64,000 nt of DNA from contig VXAY01004337.1 in NCBI GenBank assembly GCA_013399855.1, positions 274,720-338,719 on the forward strand, in the 5' to 3' direction. The notes beneath the pieces were generated by a model that searched no databases, was not told the DNA's origin, and saw nothing but the letters and a program-made list of their open reading frames with translations. Position 1 is the stretch's first letter, and every line of letters starts with the position of its first letter. Origin of the DNA: Oxyruncus cristatus. Lineage: Eukaryota; Chordata; Aves; Passeriformes; Cotingidae. A program made the translations under genes and the position numbers. Below are positions 35,156 to 48,669 of this stretch, piece by piece.

Positions 35156-37469
35156 CTCCGTGTCATTGCTACTAAAGACAGGACTGCAGCAGTTTCAGGG
35201 CAAACTGTTCTAAAATGCATGGGTCTTCAAGCTGATGGCAGTACACAAGTGGATGCAACCCACAGCACAGCCTCAAAATGGATGCAGGTTAATTTATAAG
35301 GAAATCCATGTCAAGTCTTTCTATGGAAACTCCATGTCCTCTCTTGATCCTAGAAAAGCAAGAAAATGCAGCAATCTTCTGCACTGGGAATACTCCTTGC
35401 TGTTTACTTCTGCCTGCCAAGAGAAGGTTACTTTTCTCACATGCCTAGGGCTTACCCTAGTTCTGTGAGCAGGGTTTCAGCTGTACATGTAGAGGTGGGG
35501 GCAGGATCTGCCTCAAAAATAGTAGCTCACTGCTGTATGCAAGGCACTGAATTTAGCCTTTTCCAAGTGTACTTTGGCTAAGTCCTCCAGATCTGTTTAG
35601 TTCCTGAGCTGAGAATGTGATTGATTACAGCAGAGGACATGTATATGTATATGTACAGTTTACAAAAAAGTTTCTGACTCTTGTACACTGTAGCACTTTA
35701 CTCCTGAATTTTAGCTATAGAGTAAATCATCTACATATTGTTTTTAGAGTATTTTAGTGGTCATCAGTTTATACAGAGCAAGCAAGAAGTGCTTGATTCA
35801 TTGTATACAATTTTCTGTATTCCAGTTGTTCATATCTAGTCTGATTAGCTCTTTGGTATTGCTAAGAGGAGAAAGCCTGATGAGACATTGCAAGAAATAT
35901 AAAACAGGAAGAATTTTGTTGTGAAGTGCAGTAACTGGACTTTTGAAAACAAATGAAATAGCATAGAGGTGAATTATGTGTCTTTAGCCTTGGAAAAAGA
36001 TGGCTGAGCAAAGTGAGGGGAGTTCTGTAATATTACAGATGGTGTGCAGAAGGGAATGACTGTTGCTGGTTCTTGTAATTATTTCATTCAAATCTTACTC
36101 TGTAGTGAGGAAAGCTTCAGAATAAGCATAAGAATGTATCTTTCATTTGAGAAATGGTTAAACTGTTTGTGTTATTGCTCCAAGTGCGAAATATTCTTAG
36201 ATGGGGCTGAGAATGTGATGAGACAAATTTGCAGATTAGAAAGCCATTAAAGGCTATTAGGCAGAAAGGCACTACCTTTGATGTGGGATGTTCCAAAATC
36301 CCTAAGTTCTGTAAGGAGAGGGTGTTCTGGGGAGGTAGTGTGGTTGCAGCATCTTGGACAGATTCTTTTGAGCACTCTTGGAGGCAGGACTGCCAGGTCA
36401 GATACACCATGGTTTTACTATGCATGTTGTTCTCAGGTGTTAAGGTGCAGGTTGTGCCAGTGGTGTGGCTGGCAGACAAACAAGCTGCCGTCTGCAGTGC
36501 TGTGGAGGTTCTGTGCAGTAGAGCTGTCCATATGCAGGGGATCACAGGCTGCTGGGATGTAGCCAGACTCCTCAGGACCTTCTGCATTATGCCATAAGCC
36601 AAAACTACAGAACAAAATCAAAAGGTTACTGTTCCTGGCATTGGTGATAGTTTCTTCAGAGGATTTGTACCTTCTGTCACTTTTTAGTAGAATTACAGTG
36701 CAGATTCATCTTCATCATTTTGGGATTTGCCTTTTGGGGATATTTTTGTTTGCTTTCTTGTAGTGCTCGGTTTGCTGTAATCTTATAGAGTAAGTAATAA
36801 AAAATTCTTCTAGACACTGTGTGTTCTATAAAATAAATAGACGTTCACACATGGAGTCAGATAAAATAAATCAGTACATATTGGAATAGACACAGACACA
36901 CTTGTGTGTGAAAGTATAATACTCAAATGTACTACTAGAGCTATAGTGAGGCTGTATCTAGGAAACACCCTTCTCCCCTCCCCCCCAACATCTGCTCCTC
37001 TGAAGCTCCATTCGGGACACATTTGAAAATAAAACAGACTACAATAATTTTCACCTGAAATCTAGTAAGTAATAAGGTAACACATTAAAGAAGGAGATGC
37101 TAAAGAGTTGAGCACCATCCAGCATAAAATATAGGCCCCTTTTACCTGTTATTTGTGTTAGAAAGATCTGCCTGGGCTACAGCAGCCAGAAGTCCATTGG
37201 TGGCCTGGTAACCATCCAGACCATGAAGATTTTTAATGGGCTTTTGTTGAGAAAAAAGAGAAACATAATTTTCCAGAGGCTGGTAATGAACTTTTGCCAA
37301 GGACTGCAGCCAAGTAAGCATTTAGTAGTATTCAGAGGACGGGTAACATTGGGTAACTTTGCTGCCATGCTTCCTACAGAGCATCTGTACGTATCTTAGC
37401 CAGGACTGGCCAGTCATACACAATATTTTGGGTGAAAGTGGATACAGTACAGAGCTGTTGAGTGGCATA
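35156..37469. other. Single-copy-looking non-coding DNA
   Basis: No repeat or gene was recognised. A moderately GC-rich segment at 36117-36602 is open on both strands (161 codons minus, 122 codons plus), but neither translation resembles a known family. A small C-rich run lies at about 36973-36987. Confidence 0.5.
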
Positions 37470-37770
37470 ATGCAAGGCCATATGGATAATCATACTGGAC
37501 CAGACCCAGTCCAGCATCCTACCTTGAACAGTTGCTAACAACAAATGCTTCCCCTGCTTTACTTCCCCAGCTTCCAGCCTTCAGCTGCTCAGAGAATCCC
37601 TGATCCGGAGCCAGCTGGTGGGTGTTTAGTAGCCTCTGATTAACGCATCCACCAGGAGTTTGTTTAATCTCTCTTTGAACTGGTATTTCTCTTCAAATGC
37701 TTATAAAAGCATTTTTATGACACTTCTCTCTGCACTTGTAATATGTTCTTGTTTTCAGCCCAATGGGAGT
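37470..37770 (-). mobile_element. Ancient CR1/L3-type relic
   Basis: The + strand shows 'catactggaccagaccc', then 'cagcatcctaccttgaacag', 'aacaacaaatgcttcccc' and 'gcatccaccaggagtttgtt'. This series resembles the antisense 3' end of old CR1-L3-type elements shared by turtles, crocodilians and birds. In those elements the sense strand ends with a 'ctggaccagatggacc...gatccagtatgg' pattern. No ORF survives and the tail is gone. The high divergence indicates an insertion far older than the CR1 copies with ATTCTATG tails, possibly predating birds. The assignment comes from pattern memory, and the limits are approximate. Confidence 0.6.
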
Positions 37771-40700
37771 TTAGACAGTTGTGTCAAAACTACCTCAAAC
37801 AGAGAAAGTATGAAGATAAAAGAATTTAAAAACAGAAATGTATGCTTTCCCAAAGAAACTTCATTCTCTTAACTCCTACAGTGTGTCTTGGATGCTGTAA
37901 TATGGTTTCTCTTTTTTCCCTGTGATGGAGATAAACACTGTGCCTCAGTACTTTTCAAGGTGACTCTTTAAGAGTTCTTCTCTTTTACTGTATCTATGCT
38001 GAGCCTGCAGAGTCTTCACAGGTGATTTTGCTTTCCTGGTTCTGGCGTGCATTTTACCATGAATTTCAGACTTCCATGTATTGCCAGCTATTTGTAATGG
38101 AGTCAGAAGGAAAAGAAAAAGGGAAGTAAATGTGTGCTGTTCATTTCTATACTTATCATGTTTTTTTTCTCTCAGACTGACTGTTGAGGCTTATTAAATG
38201 GGATTATTTTGCACTAATAATTTGTTTATTAAATTCTTTTAAATGGTGAAAGTTATGACGAGACTTGGAAAAAACACTAAAGATTTTTTTCAGTGGTGAA
38301 AAGAAAAATTCAATGCAGTAGTTTCCTTTTGTAGTGGCCTTTTATTCTTAGTCTGATTTTTGTGCACATCCAAAACGTCTTACTTATATTAAATGAAATT
38401 TCAGCTACAACTTCTGAGGGAGGAATGATTGACAGCAGTGGTTCTTGGACTGGCAAAATGAGACTGGTTGCAAGAGGTTACCAGTTGTGAAACCAGACCC
38501 ATTGCCTGCCCCTATTGCCTGACACTATGAATCACGTCGTTTGCTGTAGCTGCCATCTGGCTGTGCAGTGCGATGGCTCCTTCTTGAGAGAGGATTTATC
38601 ATGGGGAGTAAATACCAGGACTGAGCTCTTCTGTCACTTGCAATGAAGGACAAATCAAAAAGGCTAAGCATCTTCTTTTACCTGAGTTCATCACATTAAA
38701 TATGAGAGTAACAATGCTTCCTTCTTTCCATGTTTATTAATCTTGCTTATTTGGAATAAAGAGCTTAGGAAACTGGATTAAATTTTTGTTGTATCCAGAA
38801 CAGCAGCTTTTTAGCCTTCGTTGTGAGTCTTAGGACTTTCCTGTAGCACAGATGATGACTGTATACTTGATTTTAATGACTTTCTCCAGCACCGGAAGAT
38901 GTCAGAAGTCTTTTCTGTGACCATTCTATACCTCTTTGTCAGTATTTCTTACTGTGTGGAGCTCAGCTGGCAAGGGCTGCATATAACCCACTCACTGTAC
39001 CTAATTATTGAGAGAGATTTCTGCTGAGATGTCTGTGCTGGAACATACCAGATGGAGTATATAAACCAAAGAATAACATGTATTTATTTGTTTATGGCAG
39101 CCAAAAGAACAAGAAATAATTAAATAAAATCATTATTTATTCATAATCTTTTATAAATAATTACTAAGTAAAATATAAAGGGAAGAAGTGATGTCTTCGG
39201 GGTAGCAGACTGAGGTGAAGCATTTCTAAGCTGAATTGCGAGTTTGAGAGTGAAAGCTAAATTTCAGGGTGTGGACATTTTGCTGATTTGATCCAATTTC
39301 TGTACTGTCATTAATGAACAGCAAGTAGTTAGATTTGTAAAAAATTCTGCTAAGTCACTTAATTTTGTCCAGTAGCCACAGCCCACTTTTGCAGGTTGCA
39401 AAATCAGTTAGATCTGCTGTGGGACCACAGCTGGCAGACAGCTGTGCCCAGTGGTGTGCTCTGTCACTGAAGTGAGGGACTCTGGGAATGCCACCCGGAT
39501 CCGGAATGGCCAGAGGACCTGAAAGGTGAGAAGATTAATGTTCTCTTCATTATCAAACCATATGACATGCTTGTGTGTGACTTCTGAGTAAACAAAAAAA
39601 TTGTTAACTGCAAATATTGCTGTTTTCTTAGCTCTAAATTTGTTAATAATGGAAGAGAAATAGCTGTAAATCAATTAATTAACAAGTCCTCACTTAACGA
39701 CTTTGCAGTGGCCTATTCTGTCACGTAGATAAATTTTCTGATGTTATGTTAGGTTGTCCTGCATGCTTGCTATAATTAAGATAAATTAGCTCCTTAGAAG
39801 ATGTTTTAACAGATTGACTGTGTCCATGTACTTACATTGCACCAGTATATTGAAAAGCAACCCAAAATATTCAGCTGAAAGTACGGATGTTTATACTACT
39901 CTATTTTTTTTAATCAATGGGTAAACTCAATTATGCTAAATCTTGTAGGAATTTTTTTCTGAGATAATATTTCTTTATGCCTGCACCTTATTAATGTATG
40001 CCAAAAGTGTGCCCTGTGGCTGCTTGTGGGCTGTGCAGCAAGCATGGAGAAGCAGGAGACCAGCCAGAGGAAAGCCTTAAACTGTAAGCCCACATCAATC
40101 CATAGCTCTGAAATTGAGATCATTTCTGTACCCATTTCGTTGCTCCCTGGGCTTGCTCTACCAAGCCGTAATTCTCTACAAAAAGACCCAAACGTGAACC
40201 TTGCAGGTTTTCCTGTGCCCTCCATTCCCCATCTGCCAGTTTTACTACAGGAAAGCACAGTCAGATTCTCATGGTTTAATCTTTCATTATGATTATTTGA
40301 AGAATGATGGGGTTATACTTCATTATGACATGAACCATTTCCTTAGGCCTCTTAAACCTTTGATGCATGACAAGCTGATCTTGGACTGAAGTTGAACACC
40401 TCCTTGTAATTACTAAAATAGTAGGTAAGGATGGAGGTTGACACAGCAATCTGGAAAACAGTGGGTGCCTATGTAAGGGCTTATGGTAATTGAAATCTAG
40501 AAACATAAAACTCTACTGCCTTCAAACTTTTGAATTAATCTTTTGGAACGTAATGTTTTCTAGTGCTTTATTAGTAATAGTTTTATTTAAAAATACAGGA
40601 TTGTGGAATAAGCAAAGCATTCTATAACTTCTTTCAAGAACATCTCAATTTTTCAGAACAGTTGTTGGCTCTGACTCCTTCTTTGGAAGGTTATTCCAGA

Positions 40701-42955
40701 ATCCTCCTCCTTTCATGGCTATAGATTTCATTCTATGCAAAGCCAATTTATTTTTCTAAAACTAATCCTGGTATTAGCTACTTTTCTGAAGAGTTGTCTG
40801 TGAAGTCTGTTTTGTAGCAACCATCCCTGTTCTCATAAGGTGCTTGTGCACATTTCATCACTTTTTCTCATATGCCTAGAAGTGGAAATTTTGATGCTCT
40901 TCTGCTTTTTTACTTCCATTACATATTAAATGAGAGTCATGAAAAGACAGCATGCCCAGGCACCAAACCAAGTCTTTCCTTCTGCCTTGTCTGTCAGGGA
41001 TAGTATTATTGTCTTCAGGCTCTTCTGTGACTTTGCTGTACAGAGATGCAGTACCCACATGGTTTGAATGTGCTCTTATGGATGACTGGTTTAGTGCAGT
41101 TTATTGCAGCACAGCAAGTTTGGTGACTCAGAGTTTCTCTGAGTCCTTTTATTCTCCTTCTGTCCCTGCCTTTCTATAGGTGCGTGGGAGCCTAAAGGGG
41201 AATTTGTTAGGAACAGCATATCTTTAAAGATTTCAGTTAAGAGAAGATGTTAGTAATAGTCTGTCCCACTTTTATTTGTCCAGACCAGAAGTAACTCTGC
41301 TGAAGTCCTTAACGTTATATCAGGATGAAACTAGCACCTCTTCTTGGCTTTGCATTTCATTCTCAGAGCTCTCAGGCCTTGTGAAGTCATTTATTCTAAA
41401 GCACAAGCAGGGACAATCTGGCTTTTGCTTGTTGTTCACCTAGTACACGGTTGATGGGAGAGCACGTGGTGTAATGGACCATGATAATCACAGATCAACA
41501 AAATGTCTTCAAGACAGTGACGTCAACTGGAGTGTTTGTCATGTTTAATCTAAGTAAAAGTCAGTAAGCCATCTTATGGGATACTTAGTGTTAAGATTTT
41601 TCTGTTGAGGTTCCCTTGGTTCTGATGACGTTAGGTGTACTGATGAAGAGGCATGTGTGAACCTACCCTGTGTATCATGGCTCTGAAAGCTCATCAGACT
41701 TGTTTATTGATGAGCAGGCAAAAATCGTATCTGATGGAGCCCTCTCTGTGGTATTTTGCTTTGTCACAGTTCTGGAGTCCAGAGCAGAATGGCCCCAGAA
41801 AGGGCCCTCTGTCCTCTGAGCCAAAGAAGAATTAAAATCCTGTGGGCTAAAGATTCGTATGGAGGCTGAAGTCTAGGGCAGTCTTAAAGTTGCTCTTCTC
41901 TCAGAACTGAGCAAGTTAGGCCATCTTATTTGTACTGAAATGGCACAAGTGCTGCCTTTTCTTTTTTTTCTGTTTCCGTTTGCTGGACCTTTTTCAACCT
42001 TCTGAAGGTTTCTGTCCAATGTGAATATAATGGTGTTCTTTCCTGGTATCCACTTTACTGTAGTTCAGTCATTAAATTGAAGGAAGTCATCCTTTGATTG
42101 AACTGTTTGTTTAGTGAGGCTAACCAGTTTCTTCTAAAAATCCAGATTTTGCTGCTCAGCCTTCTTCATATATGAATCAGTTCCAGATTTATATAGAGTT
42201 GACTCAGGTGTGATGGCTTGGCATAAAATTAGAGTGGGCCAGGAAAACTGACAGCAGGAAACCTCTTGATTATCTTTCTGTCAGGTTCCAGAATCTGCTC
42301 TTCATTCAAGCATCTTGACAGTGAGATGGGCATGACCCAACAATAAGATTTCTCAGGTTATCAGGACTGCTGTTGTAGCCAAGCACAGCAGTAATGCAGC
42401 CTTGGCTGCAGTGGCAAACATTGTATTTGGTACAAGCAACTAAAGCTTGTGAAAAACTAATAGAAAATAAATTGAATTTCTTTTCAGCTTTGAGCTACTT
42501 GTTATTAGCATTTGCTTAGAATAAAAGGTTAAGAATATAAGGAGATGGTTGTCTAACTTTAATCAGAGAAAGATACATCTAGACTGGGGTGAGTTGTAAT
42601 GGACATTGGGGAGGAAGTCACAGTGTACAAATGGAACTTATTATGCATTTCAGTTTATAAAAATGCCACAGGAAAAAGGTTGAAAATTAACTTCAGTACT
42701 TGAATGGCTTGCAATTGTCTTTAAATAATTTCATTTTCATTTTAGTTCTAGCAACCCTAAACTGCAGTGATCAGAAAGGCTTTTTTTGGCTTATTAAACA
42801 TTAATAGAAATATTCATTTATGATAGTGAATCAAGACAATGTACTTACCAGAATAAAATAATGAATGTGTGATGAATCAGATCAGAGAATAGGCAAATCA
42901 GTCTTTCTTATTTTACATTCATCTTCTAGATTTGTGGTACTCAAATGTGTGTGTA

Positions 42956-42983
42956 TGCACATATGTTCTCGCATATATGTGCA
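42956..42983. repeat. Inverted repeat, 9-bp arms
   Basis: TGCACATAT at 42956-42964 pairs with ATATGTGCA at 42975-42983 across a 10-base spacer. It lies in alternating purine-pyrimidine sequence (GT and AT runs), so it may simply be a feature of that low-complexity region. Confidence 0.65.
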
Positions 42984-43123
42984 ACATATACATATCATTT
43001 AGGGACTTTGCCTTCACTTTCTATCTTCCTTTTTAATTAAATGTTTTCAGATTTTAATGAAATGTTCTTGGATGGATTTGACTTTTTTTAAAGAAAGTCA
43101 AAGAGCTAGACAGTTCTCATGAG

Positions 43124-43201
43124 ATGTAGTAATACAATTGTTAGAGGTTAAATTATTTTGTTATGTAGTAATACAATTGTTAGAGGTTAAATTATTTTGT
43201 T
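43124..43201 (+). repeat. 39-bp perfect tandem duplication
   Basis: The unit beginning ATGTAGTAATACAATTG occupies 43124-43162 and is repeated exactly at 43163-43201. The absence of differences suggests a recent event, a polymorphic copy number, or an assembly duplication. Confidence 0.92.
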
Positions 43202-44057
43202 ACACAAACCAGAGCAATTTGCAGAAGTGTTTTTAACCACATCAGCAAAGTTCAGAGACCACATTAAAAGAGGATTTCTGTAGCAAGCTGTAGTGTAGAA
43301 CAAGGGAACAGATTTAACTAGCACCAAAAGTGCTGCTTAGAAAAAACCTCCCTGGACTCACTGGTAAATACTGTGGTAAGCCAAATGCAGGTTACCTTAC
43401 TCAAGCAGATTCATTATTAAAACAGACACATATGCAGAGAGGAGTACAAGCAGAGTATGAAAAAAAGAAATGTGTAGGACAAGAGCAGAGAGAAGTTTAA
43501 TTCAAAACAAATGAAAACATTAGAGTACAGCTGCCAGATACTCTGTGCAGGAGCAGGATGAGGCCAAAAAAGAGATTGAGGCATTTGGAACCTCCTCTAA
43601 CCCATCTGTTTTGTATGAATATTAGTTAGTGCTTAGACATTAAGTATTTAGGGCATGCCTACACCACACGTCACAAAATGGCACAGCAGTATACCTCGGG
43701 AAGCTGGCGGTATGGTGTGGGCAGACCCTGTGCCTGTCTGTGTGTGTGCAGACTGCTTCAGGCTCCTGTTGATCTTCCACACTGTAAACTGCGTTGGTTC
43801 CCTAGATTTGAGTCCAGCGGTGCTGCCTCCCCAAACTGCAGAGCCTCAAATGATTGTCAGCAAACAGATGTTCAGGTGGGGGTGTTTTCCTCTCTGATCT
43901 CAAGGGCATTGGTATTAAGTAGGGCATTGGTGTATTTTTCCCAAAATCGCAGCCTGGATGGGTGATGAATTCCTCGAAGAGTTATCTATGCAGGTTCTTG
44001 ATATTAAAACTTTCGGATATTGAAAAAAGTTACAGAATATAAATAAATTATCCCTAT

Positions 44058-45257
44058 CCAGTTGGCCAAGGGAAGTCAGTTGATATAATCATCTTGGACT
44101 TCATTAAAGATTTTCATGCTGTCTTTCACAGTATCCTTCTGGACAAAATGTCGAGCATCCAGCTGGTTAAACTTTTCATACAGTGGGTGAGCAACTGGCT
44201 CACAGGTCAGGCACAAAGGGTAATAGTGAAGGGGTAACATCAGGCTGGTGGCCAGTCACCAGTGACATCCCACAGGGCTCCTTTTTAGGGCCAGCACTCT
44301 TCAACTTCTTCATACACTACTTGGATGCAGGACTAAAAGGTATACTGAGTTTCCTGATGACACTACATTATGAAGAGCTGCTGACTCCTTCGAAGGCAGA
44401 GAGGCCCTGCAGAGAGACCAAGACAGATTAGAGGTCTGAGCAATCACCAACTGTATGAAGTTTAACAAGGGCAAGTGCCAGATTCTGCACCTGGGATGGG
44501 GAGCTCCGGATGTACAAACAGACTGGGGAATCAGAGGTTGGAGAACAGCACCATGGAAAGGGACCTGGGGGTCCTGGTGGTTGGAAAGGTGAAGATGAGT
44601 CAGCAGTGCCCTGGCAGCCAGGAGGGCCAACCGCATCCTGGGGGGCATCAGGCAAAGCATCACCAGCCGGTCATGGGAGGGGATCGTCCCACTCTGCTCT
44701 GCACTGATGTGGCCTCACCTTGAATATTGTGGCAGTTTTGGGCACCACAAGATAAGAAAGATATAAAGCTATTAGAGAGTGTCCAAAGGAGGGCAACAAA
44801 GATGGTGAAGGGCCTTGAGTGGAAGCTGTATGAGGAGCGGGTGAGGTCACTTGGTCTGTTCATCCTGGAGAAGAGGAGACTGAGGGGAGACCTCATTGCA
44901 GTTACAACTTCCTCGTGAGAGGAAGAGGAGGGGCAGGCACTGATCTCTTCTCTGTGGTGGCCAGTGACAGAACCCAAGGGAATGGCCTGAAGTTGTGTCA
45001 GGGGAGGTTTAGGTTGGATATTAGAAAATTCCCCAGAGGGTGTTTGGGTACTGGAACAGGCTCCCCAGGGCAGTGGTCACAGCACCAAGCCTGAAAGAGT
45101 TAAAAAGCATTTGGATGATACTCTCAGGCACGTAGTGCAACTCTTGGGCTTGTCCTGTGCAGGGCCAGAAGTTGGACTCAGTGATCCTGATCTGTGATTC
45201 TGTGGGACCCTTGTGGGACCCTTCCAACTCAGGATATTCTATGATACTATGATTCTA
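44058..45257 (+). mobile_element. CR1 non-LTR retrotransposon, 5'-truncated
   Basis: The element begins inside the reverse transcriptase (degenerate motif A around 44095-44110, 'atcttggacttcattaaag') and runs to the CR1 3' end at about 45257, where 'ggatattctatgatactatgattcta' gives a short tail. Landmarks in order are [19 protein letters not shown] (motif B region), a damaged INDLD-type segment, KFNKGKCQ-type sequence at about 44460, MSQQC at about 44600, [20 protein letters not shown] at 44730-44795, and [11 protein letters not shown] at about 44860-44900. Several frameshifts are present. Divergence is intermediate among the copies in this window. Confidence 0.95.
44183..44918 (+). pseudogene. 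CR1 ORF2 remnant in several frames
   Basis: The reading frame is split. The motif B region is in one frame (44183-44431), the KFNKGKCQILHLG-type and MSQQC regions are in others, and the C-terminal [13 protein letters not shown] to RRLRGDLI run is in the frame 44727-44918. The residues expected around the catalytic DD box are degraded ('ttcctgatgacactacatta', FLMTL). No functional product is possible. Confidence 0.85.
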
Positions 45258-45819
45258 ATTTAAAATTAGAAGTTAAAGTTTCATTTTTTTGTTACACACA
45301 AATCTAACAGCGTTGCCAAAACCACACAGTGAATTATGAGACCAGTAAAATTAGAAAATGGATATCTATTGGAAGTGTTAAATATCAAAAGGAAGCCTTC
45401 CAATAAAGGATGTCTCTAAGACAAATGTCAGTGTATTTGCCGTGTCACCTTTAGACCTTTAGAGGTTGGAGCAGTGTCCCTGTGATTGCATTTGTATAAT
45501 TTGAAATTAAAAGAAGCATGAAACTTTTCTGAGCCTCTAAAGTTAGCCGTTGAACTCCCTAAGTTAAATAAATGTGATTAAGCTTGAAAATACATTTGTC
45601 ATTATGTATTAATCAGAAGACTGAAAAGACTTTTTTTTCTCCTTATGGAAGTCTGAGTGATAAAATGACTGACTACAGGTGGAACGATAGATGTTGGGTG
45701 GGTGTGGGCTTTTAGGAGAGGAAGTGACTTTCAGTGTCCTGGTAAAACGGTTAATTTGATTGATTTACTGGCCTTGAAATTACCTGAGTGAACAGTGTTC
45801 TTTTTTTGCCCCCTTCTCC

Positions 45820-45833
45820 AAAAAAAAAAAAAA
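45820..45833 (+). repeat. Poly(A) tract, 14 bases
   Basis: A short homopolymer with no recognisable retrocopy directly upstream. Confidence 0.85.
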
Positions 45834-48628
45834 GAATACATGTCTTAGAAAATTGTTTTCCACAGAGGGCTAATTTGTTTGTAAATGTGTACCAGGGGCC
45901 TGTCCTTCATCATTTTGTCCACCATCATACAAATCGCATCCATCCAAAGAGTAATTACAGTTGCTTTACAGTACATTTGAGATACCATATGTAGCCATCC
46001 TTATTCCTGTGTTAGTGCTTGGAGTTCCCTGGTGAAGTTGTTACCCTATTGTTCCCAGCTTGATTATTCCTTTGCCAGGGAGCTCATGTATTCAAAGGAC
46101 TGAGCTCTTGAGAGCTGACAGTGTTCCGCACAGCTGACATTTAGTCATGATGCTAGAAGTTTAAGGCTATGGTGAATACACAAGTGTGGGTTGAGTTCAG
46201 TTGTTTCTGTCATTTTAGCACAGAGTGACCAGGGGAGAGTACAAAAATATTTTGTCTTGAAAGGAAATTGTCTCCATAAGACAGTCTTTTGAGCTGGAAG
46301 GGGCAAGATGTATTCCAGTGTGATTGTGGCTAAACCAAGAGGTTTTTCCTGATGCTGACATTTGAGTGTTTTACTGGGTATAAACAGATTTTATAGCATA
46401 TATATAGGAGCATCTAACTTTTATGGAGTACTTCAGCAAAGTCATTCATCTGGATAAGGCAGCAGTTGGACATGACAAGCAAAGTAGTGTCAAGGAAGCC
46501 ATCTCCAAAAAGGCTTATATTTTGTAATAGGAAGATTGAAAGCAGATGATAAGAAGAAATCACTGCTTATTTCTTTCAGTTGCAAAGGGACATGCATATA
46601 AGATTTACTGGTTTATGCACAGTGAGAATACACATTAGCAAAACTGTGTGGAAAGAGGAATTATGTAAAATTTTCAAAGAGATTATCTATCTGGCCTAGT
46701 ATTTTTTCTCCAGAACTTTAAGATAACATAAAGTGAAGAAAGATGATCATAAGAGGCAAAGGTTTGCATAATATACTCATACAATACTCTGTTTGTCTCC
46801 AGAAATTTCTTACTTGGGAATTCCCAAGTCACAGCTGCCATATGTGGGCTTAGTTGTATTTTAGAAATTCATGTATTGCTTGATTGTGTAATTGCTTTGG
46901 AATTAATTAAAAACAATTGACATCCTTACATGATCAGCAGTGAGATCCACAGTACACACATTGCTACCATGGAGTGAGCTTTGATGCCAGTTGCCAAATT
47001 TTCCGCTTTCCCTGTAAAGCTGCAGGCAGCACACAAACTGAATTTCTTCTGATGAAACTGAAGTGGAACTTGTGCTTCACATGCATCTTTATTTTAAATG
47101 AAGACTGTCTCTGGGACACATTACAGAAACCTTGTTCCTCAAGAGACTCTGGAAGCAGGATCTATGAAGCTTGGGAATACAATACATAGTTTAGTACTTA
47201 ATATATGCAATAGATAAGATTAAAAAGCTACCATAGACCACTCCCAAAAAGATGTTACATGTGTTCTTGCTGTTCCACAGAAGGCATCAGCCACGTGGGG
47301 AAACAATGAGTCTCCGATGTGCCTTGTATTACCTTAAGTGTTGATGAGGTGCCATCTCCCAAGTCCCATTTTTTACTCTTGGGTTTTAAATCTTGTAGTT
47401 CTAAACCTTTAAAACCTAATGGTTCTAAATCATTACTTTTCCTCTTGAACTGCTTTGCTGCTGTCTTTTACCTTCCCAGCAATTACACTGCTGTCTGCAC
47501 TTTTCCTTCTCTTATCTCAAGTAACTGTAAGTCACATAATATTTCACACTTTTCTAACACTTTCCATTAATAAACCTGAGCAGAGGTCGCAGAGCCGGGC
47601 TGTGCTAAGCTAATGAGCAGTGAGTTGATTTTCTTGCTGGCTCCCTCAACTCCAGCAGAGCTGGGCAGCATGGTTTCCTGCCAACAAACCCAAGTAATCT
47701 TCCCTCGTATATTGCAGTTTAAAATCAATAGGAATATATATGCAGTTTTGAGTTACCATTTCACTGAAGATTTAATTTTTAAAACAATAATTACTGCTTT
47801 TTCTCATACTATACATAAATACCTTAATTTTTACTATTTTTTGAACAAAAAAGGATACAGTTACATACTGTGTTTAATTCCTAATAATTAATTTACTATT
47901 ACTAAACATGTAGCATCAATGACTGCAAAAGAATGTAGCATACTTAAGTAATTTTAAAATGCTGCAGTTTTTGGTCTGTGTGCAAAGAAATATTATGGAG
48001 AAGCATCTCTTACTAAGCTTCAGCTGTGCCTTGACTACTGCACTTATTATGGTGTAAAATAATATATTTTAATGCATTTTTATTAATTATTATAGTAAAT
48101 TTCTTAGACATAATATATATATATATGTAGTATGGTCTATCAGATCAATTAGTATACTTAACTGTGAGTTATTTATTCTGAGCCCACAAGCAAGGCAGTA
48201 GATTTTGAGTTTTTACAAAGCTACAGGGTTATGTGGTTTAAGTTCACAAAATAGTAGAGAAAACTGTTTTTATAAAGTGAAAACATCTTTAAATTATGAA
48301 TTTTAGGAGTTTTGTATTTAAAAGCATAAATCTTAAGTGAAAAGTAAAACCAAATTGTTATACTTTATTTTACTTCCCCTTCTTCCTTCTGAGGACATCA
48401 GAGCAGCTGTAATTACTATATGCAAGCATTTATGCTTGCCAAGGAAAAGCTAAATACATGTAATTGATAGCAACAGCTCAGTTTCTCAAGTGAGGAGAAT
48501 GAGTGCTGGTGCTTACATGCAGTAATTGCAGCCATTTTTCCCTTCTCAGTCTGCAGCAAGTGGCCTTGCTGTGACTGCAGTGAAAGATCACTGTTTTCTT
48601 TATGGGGTGGAGGGGTCAGAAAATGGAT

Positions 48629-48669
48629 AAATCCAAAAGAACGTGAAGAAAATCCAAAAGAAATTGAAG
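48629..48669 (+). repeat. 20/21-bp imperfect tandem pair
   Basis: AAATCCAAAAGAACGTGAAG at 48629-48648 is followed by a near copy at 48649-48669 with one extra A and two substitutions. It is a small diverged duplication. Confidence 0.7.

Larger units (their letters stand above)
37771..44057. other. Single-copy-looking non-coding DNA
   Basis: No gene, RNA or transposon could be supported. Local structures are a hairpin with 9-bp arms at 42956-42983 and the 39-bp tandem duplication at 43124-43201. AT-rich sequence dominates at 39060-39180. Open frames are short and without recognisable domains. Confidence 0.55.

Noticed and set aside
38430..38470. CAGTGGTTCTTGGACTGGC, similar to the terminal repeat of hAT DNA transposons
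   Set aside because: No complementary terminal repeat at a suitable distance, no 8-bp target duplication and no internal homology were seen.
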